From assembly GCA_026119855.1 (NCBI GenBank), contig JAOWBW010000862.1:310001-374000 (forward strand): a stretch of DNA of 64,000 nucleotides, given 5' to 3'. Every line of letters begins with the position of its first letter. Within the stretch, counting starts at the first letter, position 1. This stretch comes from Campanula takesimana (lineage: Eukaryota; Streptophyta; Magnoliopsida; Asterales; Campanulaceae). Of this stretch, positions 35,205-47,250 are shown one piece after another. A program made the translations under genes and the position numbers. The notes below the pieces were generated by a model. It made no database searches. It saw only the letters and a list, made by a program, of their open reading frames with translations, and had not been told where the DNA came from.

Positions 35205-35646
35205 TGATCAATAATCCTCCCATGATGAATGTGATGAATGTTCATTGCGATCTCATTGATGGCATAGTCATTATTCTAGGATGTGATCATCCTGCATGTT
35301 TCTTTATCCTCCCTCTTCATTATGCATGATCCCTATTCTCTCTCCACATTCTAATTATCCTCGAACTACGCTGACCTGAGCTTCTCACATTGAGAGGAAC
35401 GTAGGCAATCTTCGGGTCCGGTCTCAAACACTAACACACTACTAACACATTCATCATGATAGAAAGACCGATCATTCGGGCAATAGGAGTGATAACGTTC
35501 AATATTCTTCTCTTGTTGTAATTTGACCCCCGAACCCATTAAACATGCTTTTTCTCAAAGTTTTGGCTATAATTAAAACGGCGTGGCGACTCTCATAATT
35601 TTAATGTTGCAATGAATATCCCAAATTCAAACACACGTATTCACAG
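35205..35646 (+). repeat. Target duplication (35205-35209) and right part of the split Tat LTR
   Basis: TGATC repeats 26382-26386, and then the interrupted LTR continues. It holds another GAACTACG ... GAACGTAGGCAA block (35365-35435), a CCCCCGAACCCATT segment shared with the F LTR near 48346, and TGGCGACTCT at about 35586, a 10-base match to the tRNA-Arg primer site that lies inside the LTR. TATTCACA at about 35646 is the likely end. Confidence 0.6.
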
Positions 35647-35898
35647 GTCCCAGCCTTTTATAAATGACCAGAACACCCCTCCCTTTCTAGAATAATTTTG
35701 TTAATACCCGGAAGGTCCCCTAGACTTCTAGAATGGCCTAAATAATTCTCAAATCACCCCTAAGCTCTATATTTTGAATATTTTCTTATGATACTATGTA
35801 AGTTACAAATTATGAGTTGGAGAAATATAAAATAGCCTTCTCATCTACACTTTTCAAAGAAGACTCTTTAGACTTAAGCGTGATAGCCTAAGCGAAAC
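35647..35898. other. Unassigned flank between the Tat LTR and element D
   Basis: About 250 bp without reading frames or repeats that I recognise. Confidence 0.5.
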
Positions 35899-37979
35899 TT
35901 TCACGACCCGAAATCTAGGCTCTATTTTATTGGTAATAAATAATTATTATTTATTTATTTGCTTATTTATTTATTTAAATTATTATTTATTTAAATATTT
36001 ATGTGTGCATTTTATGTTTCATAATAATCATGCCTAGCATTTTATTTGTGTTAATTGGGTAGAAGGGTGATAGGGGTTTAATTGTGCTAGCTTAGTGAGG
36101 AGGGGGCCTAGGTGTAAGTTTTCAAATTATTTTTAACTACTCCCTCCCTACTCCCCTCTCCTCCCTCACTTCTCCCTCATCATCTCCCAGCTCAATCTCT
36201 CTCTCTCTCTACATTGGGTAAGTTTTCTCATCTTCTCCCTTCTCTCTTCATTTTCTTCATCTTCCTCTCATAATCTCTCATTTCTTAAACTTGAAACATG
36301 TTTAGATCGTCGATAGGATCGTTGGAAACCAAAAATATTTGAAATCCATCAACTTTGAGAAAATTCAAGTAAGTTACTTTTCCCCCATTTATGCTAAAAT
36401 GTTCATCCTATGCTTAGATGATACTATGATTTCCATTTATTGCTTCTTTGGTTGATTTTGAGATGATTTACATTTTATTCATTTTTGTGAAATTTGGTAT
36501 TGAATCTTGTGTTGGGTTTCTAGATGTTGTTATTTAGCCCCATTGCAAGTCTATAATTTTTTTTGGTTCATAGTTGTGTATATTGTAAGTCTTGGTTCCA
36601 AGTATTTGTGAAATGGTGAAGATTTGGGTTTGGTTTGAGTTTTGGATTGAAAATGGTAGAAACCCAGATTTTTGACCGGAATTTGCCTTTCCGGGCAAGG
36701 AGTCGCGCGCACCCTCCCATAGGAGGCGCGTGCACCCTTATGCCCCTCTTGAACAAAAATCTTCTGTCCATTAGAGGCGCGCGCACCCTCCCATAGGAGG
36801 CGCGTGCACCCTCTCCTCCTCCAAAACTTGATTTCCTTTCTGATCTAGGAGGCGCACGCACCCCCTCCCCTGTTGTGAAATTTATTTCCCTTTTTGTCCA
36901 ATCCTTCGAGGGCCATATCATGTTCATACGGACTCCGTTTTAGGCGTATAAATTATCGTTTCAAAGCTCTCCTTAAGCTCTTCGAGATGAGTGAGTAAAT
37001 TTGGTTGAGTGCTCGATTTAACTGGATCCTTTGTGGTCAAATGTGATATGGGAATTGTGTTATCATTGTTAAGATTGTTGGAAAACGTTAATTGTGTGTT
37101 GTTGTTCATTTCACTTTCTTGGTGACTTCTTGGTATGGTTCCCTACTTTGGAACCCTAAGTTGTTTAATTAAGCTAGTATTCATTACTTAGCATTTATTT
37201 GGAAGCCCAGCTGGCATATTTGTTGCATCGGGCGATGGGAAAGATTATAATGGCAAAGCCAAGTCCATTATTATGTTGACCATTGTTTTGCCCTTACAAT
37301 ACCCTTTTCCAGATTGGCCTTGGAAGAGATAAGTTAGCTTCCTTTGTGAATGTATCTAGCTACCGAGCATGACTTTGTGGCATGGCTCTTGTCCTTTGTG
37401 ACACTCTTATGGTTATTGTTCCGGTACCGGGGATTTCTCTTCAGCTTTCATGCCATTATGAAGATGATGATTTGTTGATTATTGAAGCTGCGCATCGACC
37501 TTTATTTGGTTTATCAGTTTGGGAAAACCTTGGCTATATCCTTTGTTATGTGTTTATTTCCGCTGCTATCTGACATATGATAATTGCTATGTGTTATGTG
37601 ATTTATTATGGATTATTGCATCATAGCATGTCATGTAGTTGCATTAGTAACTTATTGAGATTTATCTCACTCCTTTATTTTATCTTTGTTTTTCCTTAAC
37701 CCCCCCCCCCAGGTGCTAAGGATTAGTCTCGCTGATCACGAGAAAGAGGACGTCGAGTGGGGATACATTCTTTTGGGGAAAGTTGTTATAGGTTGGTTTA
37801 CATTATATAAATGTGTAACCTTTTTGGGATAGTTGTACCAAACAATGACGTCATTAAGAATTGTACATTTATCTTCTGTTGGTATAAACTTGTGGAAGTT
37901 TATGATAGTTGTATTTGGTTATTATCAAACTTGGATTTGTAAACTTTGGATCATCACCTTTTGGTATCAAATGGAATTT
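35899..37979 (+). repeat. Element D LTR, first copy
   Basis: This is a Tekay-type LTR in plus orientation. It begins TTTCACGACC, so the terminal TG is mutated to TT, and it runs into the assembly gap about 90 bp before its expected end. The CT-rich tract, donors (GGGTAAGT near 36220; CAAGTAAGTTAC near 36366), the ATCGTCGATAGGATCG block, the CCAGCTGG island and a C run before CAG are present. It is a different family from A-C by sequence. Confidence 0.88.
36701..36863 (+). repeat. GC-box cluster, element D (23-50-24-52 spacing)
   Basis: Five boxes of type AGGCGCG(C/T)GCACCC end at 36714, 36737, 36787, 36811 and 36863. Two stretches of CTCCCATAGG link the pairs. The sequence differs from the A, B and E boxes but the spacing is alike. 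Confidence 0.9.
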
Positions 37980-38079
37980 NNNNNNNNNNNNNNNNNNNNN
38001 NNNNNNNNNNNNNNNNNNNNNNNNNNNNNNNNNNNNNNNNNNNNNNNNNNNNNNNNNNNNNNNNNNNNNNNNNNNNNNN
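37980..38079. other. Assembly gap of 100 N
   Basis: Exactly 100 N, a conventional placeholder of unknown length. It lies between the end of one D LTR and the middle of another, so the internal region of D and part of an LTR may be hidden or collapsed here. Confidence 0.99.
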
Positions 38080-39222
38080 TTATTTTGTGTGGTTGAAGAA
38101 TGCGTTTTGATCCAAATCTTGGGTGTCCTTCTAGTTGACCTTAGTGACATTGTTAGTACACTCTAGTGATAGAATTGGGTCCTTTGTGATTAAATTTGTG
38201 TTGGGAATTAATTAAGTGTTAATTGGATTGTTGGAACACTTTAATTGTGCGTGGTTGGTACATTTCACTTTCTTGGTGACTTCTTGGTATGGTTCCCTAC
38301 TTTGGAACCTTAAGTTGTTTATTTCATGCTAAATTACTATACTTAGCATTTAATTAGAAAACCCAGCTGGCATATTTGTTGCATCGGGCGATGGGAGAGA
38401 TTATAATGGCAAGGCCAAGTCCATTATAATGTTGACCATTGTTTAACCCCTTCTATACCCTTTTCCAGATTGGGCCTTGGAAAAGACAAGTTGCTTCCTT
38501 TGTGAATGTATCTAGCTACCGAGCATGACTTTGTGGCATGGCTCTTGTCCTTTGTGACACTTCATTGGTTATTGGTTTCCGGTACTGGGATTTCTCTTCA
38601 GCTTTCATGCTATTATGAAGATGTTTGATTGGCTGATTATTGAAGCTGCGCAGCGATCCTTTATTTGGATGTACCGGTTTGGAAAACCTTGGCTATATCC
38701 TTTGTTATGTGTTTATTTCCGCTGCTATCTGTTATGTGATAACTGCTACGTGCTAATTATGATTTATTATCGTATATTGCATCATAGCATGTCATGTAGT
38801 TGCATTAGTAACTTATTGAGATTTATCTCACCCCCTTTCTTTTATCTTTGTTTTTCTTAACCCCCCCCCCAGGTGCTAAGGATTAGTCTCGCTGATCACG
38901 AGAAAGAGGACGTCGAGTGTGGATACATTCTTTTGGGGAAGGTTGTTATAGGTTGGTTTACATTATATCAATGTGTAACCTTTTTGGGATAGTTGTACCA
39001 AACAAGGACGTCATTAAGAATTGTATATTTGTATTTTGTTGGGCATAAACTTGTGGAGTTTATGATAGTTGTATTTGGTTTTTGTCAAACTTGGATTTGT
39101 AAAACTTTGGATCATCACCTTTTGGTATCAAAGGAAATTTTTAACTCCGATATTTCTCGGTTTTGGTTTTACGTCAACGTCCAGATCGCGGTCTCGGGCC
39201 CGCGGGGTCCGGGGTCGCGACA
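38080..39222 (+). repeat. Element D LTR, second copy, 5'-truncated by the gap
   Basis: It resumes in mid-LTR and runs to GGTCGCGACA at 39222. It matches the first copy in the CCAGCTGG, CAGATTGG and poly-C/CAG region. No 5-bp target duplication is visible: GAAAC lies on the left and AGGTA on the right. Confidence 0.87.
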
Positions 39223-39690
39223 AGGTATCTCATTACGATTGCGGGTCATTCCTTCATCTGGATGGTTGGGCTTCGCTCCACCACTTTCTACTTGGGCCAA
39301 CGGGTGGCTCGCCAGTTCGGACAAGTCCAAGGGATCCCCTTTTCTGACCTTCCCATCACAGATAATTTGCCGGTGAGTACCAACATATGCAACTTGATCA
39401 AAGAGGTTTGGTATCAGAATGGTGAGCACATCGGTCGAGGCAGGCGCCGGGGTGAAGGGGACACATTTTATGAACCCACTTTGGAATATCTTGAGTGGTT
39501 GGCCCTCAAATTGCTGAAGAAACAGCTACCATTTCAGCTTTGTACTGGAGCTCGTAGGTCCAGAAATTCTGTCTGGGGATTACTATTCCCAGATAACAGG
39601 GCCGACAGTTTTCCAGAATCAGATTGGCGGGAGTCAACCACGCAGCGGTCATCGATCCGGACGCCACAGAAATGATCGGGGCTCAACTTC
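39223..39690 (+). pseudogene. PMD/DUF7745-like C-terminal fragment, antisense to element F
   Basis: The open frame holds STTFYLGQRVARQFGQVQGI and TFYEPTLEYLEWLALKLL. This resembles the C-terminal part of plant mobile domain or DUF7745 proteins. Its start is cut by the D LTR. It runs opposite to the pol of F, between integrase and the presumed 3' end, the same relative position as the PMD gene at 22687-23559. The family call is by eye. Confidence 0.5.
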
Positions 39691-40083
39691 AAGGAACACC
39701 CAGCCTGATGCAACGAACTCTGAGAATCAAAGGGGAGAAAGCTCGACGGGTCCTTATCTGAACGTGTTCGATCGTCTCAGTCCCTGAATAAAGTTTCAGT
39801 TATTTTCGCTTTAATCCTTGGTTGCCACGCCAAGATGATGTGTTTTTATTTCAAAGTTTGTTTGCTGTTTTGTTTTTCCTTTTGAATGTAATGTTTGCAA
39901 TTTCAACGTGGGAATAAAAAGCTTTCTTTACTTTTAATGACCGGACCCGAAGGTTGCCTACGTTCCTCTTTAGAGGCTCAGGTCAACGTAGTTCGACAAA
40001 TTACATGAAATTTTGCGCGCCTCCTGTTTTTTACCTAGAACTGCCCTTTCGGGTTTTCACCTCTAGTGGGGCTGTCTTTTGCG

Positions 40084-40119
<36 letters not shown>

Positions 40120-40167
40120 GACTCGATAGGAACACAAATCTCTGCGTCTTCTACGCATAATACTTCT
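39691..40167 (-). other. Element F 3' untranslated region
   Basis: This is non-coding DNA. On the minus strand it contains GAACTACGTTGACC and GAACGTAGGCAACC (39935-39996), the same block found in the other Tat element at 25318, 25477 and 35365. A run of 32 T lies at 40085-40116. The 3' LTR of F is not present; the D element and the antisense fragment lie where it should be. Confidence 0.65.
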
Positions 40168-40813
40168 TCAATTTGCTGAGGTTGCAGGGCTGAACAAGGT
40201 CTTCTCCAAATTCAGTTTGCAGGAACACGGCTCCACCAGACTGTATCTTCTTGACAATGTAGGGGCCCAACCATGGAGACTTCCATTTCCCTCGGGGGTC
40301 GACATAACTTGGTGGCTTTTCTCGCAGCACAGATCTCCCATTTTGATATTGCGGTCCTTCACTTTCTTGTTAAATGCTCTGGCAATTCTGCGCTGGTACG
40401 CACGATTGTGCTCAAGGGCCAACAACCGCTTTTCATCGAGCAATGCTAACTCTTCATGGCGACTTTGTAACCATCAACTTCAGTCACTTGATTCTCAAGT
40501 AGCACTCTCATAGAGGGGATTTCAAGCTCAATCGGAGAACTGCTTCCATGCCATATGCAAGTGAATAAGGAGTAGCCCCAGTCGGTGTTCGAACAGATGT
40601 GCGGTATCCCCACAAGGCTAAAGGCAGCTTCTCGGACCAATCTTTTCCAGTGATAGCCATCTTTCTAATGATGTTCTCCAGGGTTTTGTTCGCCACTTCT
40701 ACCGCTCCATTGGCTTGGGGTCGATAGGGGGATGACTTGTGTCTGACCAACCGGAATTCGTCAAGCAATCGGTTGACTTCCCCTTCAAAGTGAGTTCCAT
40801 TATCTGAGATCAT
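40168..40813 (-). pseudogene. pol: Element F integrase core and C-terminus (Tat/Ogre)
   Basis: The frame 40508-40813 has ISDNGTHFEGEV and YRPQANGAVEVANKTLENII (second catalytic aspartate and the glutamate region), then a PTGATPYSLAYGMEAVL segment. The frame 40168-40443 has MLDEKRLLALEHNRAYQRR and KDRNIKMGDL, the C-terminal integrase region. The two are separated by shifts near 40450-40510. Gene order and sequence match Tat/Ogre, with no chromodomain. Confidence 0.88.
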
Positions 40814-40984
40814 CTCATAAGGGACCCATATCTGTAGAAAATGTTGGTACGAATGAACTCGGCTACCTTCTTGGCATTCAAAACTTTGTAAGCAGCGGCC
40901 TCAACCACTTGGTGAAGTAATCGATAGCTATGAGCACGTATTCTTGCCCACCCGAACCTTTCGGCTTGACCTGACCAATAACAT

Positions 40985-42202
40985 CTATCCCCATGTGGAG
41001 AAAGGCCAAGGAGCAGTTGATTGATAAAGAACGTGTGGCGGCAGATGTTGTAGACTAGCGTACCGCTGACACTGATCACAGGTTCGCACTTTCATCATAC
41101 AATCCTTTTCCATCGTGGTCCAGTAGTACCCTTGCCTCACTATCTTCTTAGCGAGCATGTGCCCATTCATGTGGGGTCCACACAGTCCCCCATGGATTTC
41201 ATCCATGATTCTATTCGCCTCAGTCTTATCTACACAGAGCAAATTTGGTCCGTGATGATACCGTTTGTACAACTGATCTCTGGAAATCACAAATTGGGAG
41301 GCCCATCTTCGCATTGCAATCCTTGCCCTTCTGTCCCTTTCTGGAGGGTAGGTCCCATTCCTGAGCACATTCCATACGTCTGTATACCATGGCTCTTCAT
41401 TCTCTTCTCTTTCTAGCTCAATATCCAGGTAGTAGGCTGGGATTGATCTCTTACTAACCACAAACGGCTTTACCATAACATCTGCAGGGAATTCCATGAT
41501 GGAGGCTAGGGTAGCCAATGCATCTGCGAATCTGTTTCGTTCCCTTGGGAGATAATGGAATGAGATATCTGAGAAGCGTTCTGTGAGCGCTACCAGTTGA
41601 ATATGATACTGCTGTAGTCTTGGATCCAGGATTTTCCATTTTCCCTCGACCTGATTGATGATCAAGGCGGAGTCCCCGAACACTTCAATTTCTTTGACCC
41701 CTCGATTTAATGCTTCTCCCAGGCCGGCGATGCAAGCCTCATACTCTGCTGTGTTATTCGAACAGTCGAAGTCTAACCGGATAGCAATGGGCGTGTGCGC
41801 ATCACTTGGATCAATGAGCAAGATTCCAATTCCGAAACCTCTCTTGTTGGCAGCCCCATCAAAGAAGAGTTGCCACTTATTCTCCGAACAATCAACAGTG
41901 TAGATCCCTTCATCGGGAAACTGAGTTTCTGGTCCGGGCTCAAGATCAAGAGCCAAATCTGCAAGCTGGTCTACTATCACCCTTCCTTTAATGGACTTAG
42001 GCGTTGCGTAAGTCATATCAAACTCGCTTAAGAGAAAAGCCCACTTGTCCACTCGATTGGACATGGTTTGCCTTTCGATGATGTACTTCACTGGATCCAT
42101 TCGGGATATAATCTGGACAGGTAAGGATTGCAGATAAATTTTTAATCGCTGCGAGACCCAAACCAAACCGGTACATGCCTTTTCCAACGCTGAGTAGTTC
42201 AA
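40985..42202 (-). pseudogene. pol: Element F RNase H domains and integrase zinc finger
   Basis: One frame of 405 residues. The start (MNYSALEKACTGLVWVSQRL) is the end of the ordinary Ty3 RNase H. A second RNase H of RVT_3 type follows (LFFDGAANKRGFGIGILL, NNTAEYEACIAGL, FGDSALIINQVEG), which is the additional archaeal-type domain typical of the Tat lineage. The integrase HHCC finger (HGGLCGPHMNGH, CDQCQRYA) closes the frame before a break near 40985. Confidence 0.9.
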
Positions 42203-42401
42203 TTCACTCCCTTGTAGCTTCTACTAACAACAAATAGATGGCACTTTCCACCCAGGAGTCCTCTTTTTCTTGTGCAAGCATTGCTCCTACTGCAGTATCA
42301 GTAACTGTTAGGTACAGTCGTAAGGGTTTGTACGAATGAGGTGGCGCCAAGACCGGTGGGCTTGTCAAGAATTCTTTGACCTTTTCAAAATCAATCTGGC
42401 A

Positions 42402-43373
42402 TTATTCATCCCATGATCGATCGGTGTCCTTTTTTAGGAGCTTAAAGAGCGGTTCACACATCATGGTTAACTGCCGTATGAATCTGCTAATGTATTGAAT
42501 CCTTCCCAAGAAACCTTTCACCTCTTTTTGAGTTCGAGGTTGAGGCATTTCTGTGATGGCCTTTATTTTGTCGGGGTCGACTTCAATCCCTTTTTTAGTT
42601 ACCAAGAAACCTAAGACTTTGCCTCGGACAGTACCGAATGTGCATTTAGCAGGATTCAATTTCATGTGGTACTTCCGCAACCTTTCGAAGAACTTTCTGA
42701 GATCAATCAGATGCTGAGCGCCTTCTTCAACTGAGTGCACAATCATGTCATCCACGTAGATTTCAAGCTCTTTGTGGATCATGTCATGAAAAAGGGTCGT
42801 AGCACCTCTTTGATAAGTGGTTCCCGGCATTTTAAGACCGAAAGGCATCACAGTATAGCAGAACGTCCCCCACGGGGTGATGAAGGAAGTTTTCTCTTGA
42901 TCTTCTACTGCCATCTTAATTTGGTTATAACCCGCCATTCCATCAACGAATGACTTCACTTTGTGCATTGCAACCGAGTCCACCAAAATGTCAATATTTG
43001 GTAACGGGAAATCATCCTTTGGGCAAGCCTTGTTGAGGTCTCTGAAATCAACAGATATCCGGACTTTTCCGTTCGCCTTTTCAACTGTGACCATATTGGA
43101 CAACCATTGGGGATACTCCACAACTCGGATGAAGCCTACTTGTAGCAGCCTCTCGATCTCCTCTTTAACCTGAAGGGCCCACTGCGGCTTGATTCTGCGT
43201 AGTTTCTGCTTGACCGTTTTGGCGTCAGGAAAGGTAGGAATTCGGTGTTCCACGATCGTCGGATCTAACCCTGGCAAGTCTTCATACGACCAGGCAAACA
43301 CATCAACAAATTCTTTGAGTAAACTGATCAGTTGTTCCCTGTCAGCCCCTTGCATGAAGCTCCCGATCTTCAT
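42402..43373 (-). pseudogene. pol: Element F reverse transcriptase
   Basis: One frame of 323 residues with SVDFRDLNKACPKDDFPLP, FVDGMAGYNQIKM, YTVMPFGLK and the catalytic YVDDMIVHS. It continues to KGFLGRIQYISRFI and ends at a stop after DRSWDE. The RNase H that follows (TVTDTAVGAMLAQEKE) is in disrupted frames to 42203. It is joined to the protease frame by a shift near 43391-43410. Confidence 0.92.
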
Positions 43374-43390
43374 TTCTTTGACTTCTTCAT

Positions 43391-45049
43391 TCAGCCCAGA
43401 TTGATGGTAGACAGATTTTCCCCACAGGCTTCTAATTTTCGTTCCCCACGCTGTTTTGCTAACCTGTTTAACTCGATTAAATAGTCTTTTTCATCTTGAC
43501 TTATGTTTTTTAAAGATTCATGATTAACTTTAGTTGTTGTTAAATTTTCATTTGTTAAATCATTTTTTAAAATATTGGCAACCGAGGAGTAAGCGGAAAT
43601 AGAGGAAACTTCATTCACAAAAGAGGGGAGTACAAGCTCGGCGACCGCGTCGAGGTCCTCGACAGTGAGGTCCTCTTCGGGAGTCCCGGAAACAACATTA
43701 GATAGCACAAAGGGTTCAAAAGCGGGGCCATCAGGGCGAACATAACCAAACTGCTCCACCAGAGTGTTTGTAGTAGCGAGCGGGCCAGTGCTTCTGGACC
43801 AGTTATTAAGTGGTGCCACTGCCGGCTTGAGGTGCTTCACCGGGTCATAAGCTTCACCATTACCATTTTCGATCATAACCACATATCCGTCTTCAAGACC
43901 AATTCCTTCAAACAAACCGAAGACATCATCTTCTTCATCAATATTCCACGGAATAATCGGGTCCAGTTGCTTATAGGATCTGCCCACATCAAAGTTTTCA
44001 TCGACCATCTTGATATTCTCAAATACTTCCCATCCAGCATGACGCTTTTCATTAATGCGAATAACTGGCTCAAAAGGCATAACATACGCGACATCTTCAA
44101 CTTTGCAAACAAAATATCCATTCCAGGACTTTTCATAAGGACGGAGTGGGGGGCTTATAGGTCCTTCCACTTTTGATAGCAGCCTGTCTCTCCTTTTCTG
44201 ACGTACAGCTTCGGCGACTTCGGCAGGAGTCGGTTTGTAGCCAAGCCCAAAAGGAAGGAAGAAAAATGGAACATCATCCTTGATAGGTTCAATACACCCT
44301 TGTTGCTCTTTTCCAAGCCCCATCATAGGCAGGAACTTCATCTTCTTGACCATATTCAAGGCCATTGCGTCTCCATACCTGGTCCGCTTTCTACCAATTA
44401 GATCGGTCTCCTTGACATATTCAATAGCATGGATCCGAGCTTGTGGGATCACTTCAAAACCACTCAAGAAGATGCCAGTATCTTTGTGCTCAATTCCCAA
44501 AATCGGGAGGTCATGAACTTGCGTATCATCTTGGGCATGAACTACCACTACATGATTGTCGTGGATGAACTTGATGCACTGATGGTAGGAGGAAGCTACC
44601 CCTCTTACTCCATGGATCCAAGGGCGTCCCAAGAGTAGACTGAATGAGGACTTGATATCAATCACTTGAAATTCAATCAGCATGACAAGAGGGCCAATGG
44701 TGAGAGTGAGAAGGACAACACCCAGAACACAGCGACTGGTGCTATCGTAAGCACGAACCACTTGAGAAGATGGGGCCAAATCAGTTATCTTGATTCCCAA
44801 ATCTGCGAGAACATGCACGGGGCATACATTTACCGAGGAGCCATTATCGATCAAAACACGAGCTAAGTGCTCACCTCCGACCCCAACTGTGATGTGCAGA
44901 GCCTCAACATGATTAAGACCAATTTTTGGTGCATCGAGATCGGTAAAAGTGATGATATTCCCAAAATGAATGTTGCCGATCATGTGGACAAGGTCATTGG
45001 GAGAAGTCTCGATCGGGATGACAGCTTGAGCAAGAGCTTTAACCAACAC
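43391..45049 (-). pseudogene. pol: Element F protease region
   Basis: A frame of 552 residues. Near its start it has VLIDNGSSVNVCP, the retropepsin active site of Tat/Ogre elements, and then FSLLLGRPWIHGVRGVASS. The long remainder links protease to RT. A G-patch-like stretch (MMGLGKEQQGCIEP) lies about two fifths of the way in. The frame ends just before the RT frame begins. Ogre elements carry an intron between protease and RT; here I see only a frame change. Confidence 0.88.
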
Positions 45050-45269
45050 GTCTCGGTGCTCCTGTTAAGACGAGAGCAAACCCCAAATGGATATATTAGC
45101 CTGGGTTTTCTTTAACTGGGTCAAGACCGGGTTCTCGGCGACCTTCTCTTTCTGAGCGGGGACTTCTTCTTTATCCTTTCCCAATTCACTTGCCTCGGGA
45201 TTTGGAGGCTGATAGGCTCTTCCCGAGCGAGTGAGGTGATTCATATTTCCGCCAACCCAAATGGCCTTT

Positions 45270-47250
45270 TTAGCAGGGGCCTTTTGCTCCTAACAGCTTT
45301 AGCACTAGACAAAATCGAATCCCAGAGATCATATGGCATTCAAAATCTTCGGAGATAACAGGAGTTACAGTGTAATTCAAAGCTTTCTTCGGAGCGATGA
45401 AACTAGTCCTTGAGTAGTTTCCTTCAAACTCGATCACATGGATCCCTGGCAAGGGATTAGTCACCACATTTGGTTGGGGCGGCTTCTGAATGAGTCCATC
45501 GTCTATCATGTCTTGCAGAGTGTGTCTCAAACTCCAACATTCATTTGTCGCATGACCAGGTGATACGTGGTATGCACAATATTTACTTGCATCCCAATTC
45601 TTAGGAGGCGGATTAGGTGGGCGGTATCATTCTATCAGCTTTAGTACTCCTTGGGCGACCAATCCTTGAAAGATAGTAGACAATGGAGCGCTGAATTTAT
45701 CAAAATGGCGATCTCTCTGATTTCCACCATTCCTTCGCTGATCGGTGACAGAGTTCACAGACCCGTCTTGATTATAACACGGAGGTGCCCTATTGTAGCT
45801 GCTCCGGCTTAGTCCCACATTGCTGTTCCAAAAAGGAACAGGGGTCATGGAAACATTGTTCACAACTGGTGCCGGGGCTTTAGCAGCGGATCGGAATCTT
45901 TAGGAGCTAGGAGAAGAATCTAGCTTGATCACCCCAGTCCGGACATCTTCGTCAATACAGGAACCCACGTCAAGAATAGAAGCAAAATCTGGAAACGGGA
46001 GATATTTCATCTTATCTGCATACACCGGCTGAAGATTCTTAAGGAAAATACGAGTTTGCTCGGCACTGTCAGGCCTCTCCAGAGTTTGAGCAACTTTCTT
46101 CCTCCACCTACTTGAAAATTCAGAAAAGGATTCCTTCTCACGCTGAGCACACGAATCAAGGTCACGATGGCTCTTCTCCCAGTTGGAGTTATCTTTGTAT
46201 CGCTTCTGGAATTCATCCACGAGCTTCCCCCAATTATCAACCAGATTGGCATCCACAGTCATAAACCACTGCTTAGCGGCTCCTACCAAAGTCAGATGGA
46301 AGTTGGAGGCCATCGCACCAACATTAGCCCCACGAGACTGCATTGCATGAGCGTAAGATTTTAGGTGGGCCATTGGGCAACCTGTACCGTCAAATTTCTC
46401 CACATCGGCATTTTGAATTTAGGAGGCAGAACAGCAAATGGAGATAATTTCAAGGAATCTGCGAAAACTCCCCTTTATTCATGACCTTTCTCAAAATTTC
46501 TTTCATTTCTCTCATTTCAATCTCAGCTTTAGTAAGGGGTACATATGGGACACCCTTGTAGAACGCTTCCATTTGGCGGACTAGGTTAGGATCTTGCCCT
46601 TGGGAAGTTCCTTGATTAATCTGAGAGGCACCGCTAGCAAACGCACCATAAGCGTTGGGCTGCTGATTCGGATACAAAGTCTGGATATACAGAGCAAAGG
46701 CATTATGATCAGGCGGATACTGAGACGGATGCACAGCAAAATTTGTTGGATTCGGGATGAAGGGCTGGTGAGTGCCACTGAAGTCTGGATGAGCCACATT
46801 ACCCTGAGGAGGGATGTTCTGGTGATGACTCTGGCCAATGGTGTTGCTACCAATAGGATTCAAGTTGATGGTAGGGATGCCACTTCCATTGGGACCTGTA
46901 TTGCCATTGGGATTAGGATTGGGAACCCCATTTCCGGTCTGATTAACATTTGGATCGCCATTGGGATTTCTGTTGGGGTTGCTATTGGGAGCCCCATTAC
47001 TATTCTGATTCTGCATCTGCACAAGTGTAGCCAGTAGCTCATCTTACTGAATCCTCATCTGACCCAACACATTCTACTCCAACCATGCTTGAAGACCTGG
47101 TGGCGGCACATAGGCTTCCTCATTTCCTTCCTGGGCCATTGCAATAGCTTCTTCGGTTACAGGCACTGTCTCGGCAACTCGGATCAACCTCCCCTTACTG
47201 TTTCTAGCTCCCCCTTTCCAAGTAGATGCCAGGCTTAGAGTATCTGAAAG
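45270..47250 (-). pseudogene. gag: Element F gag, broken
   Basis: The N-terminus lies near 47250-47023 (EEAIAMAQEGNEEAYVPPP, then QAWLE, stop, NVLGQMRIQ, stop, DELLATL). Both stops are C to T changes of glutamine codons. An Asn/Pro-rich stretch follows (46450-47022). The gag domain (45900-46403) has MEKFDGTGCPMAHLKSYAHA and AAKQWFMTVD. Shifts near 46404-46450 and a TGA near 45627 separate the frames. A zinc-knuckle-like CAYHVSPGHATNEC lies near 45530-45570, followed by HTLQDMIDDGLI. It cannot be expressed as one protein. Confidence 0.85.

Noticed and set aside
37833..38166. Reading frames running through the N gap
   Set aside because: They translate unknown bases and cannot be supported.
35894..39227. 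Target duplication for element D
   Set aside because: Flanks GAAAC and AGGTA do not match, even allowing one mismatch.
40085..40116. Poly(T) run as the poly(A) tail of a retroposed gene
   Set aside because: No processed coding sequence or target duplication is attached; it lies in the F 3' untranslated region.
43391..43410. Ogre-type intron between protease and RT in element F
   Set aside because: RT motifs resume within a few bases in another frame; a one-base shift explains it without an intron.
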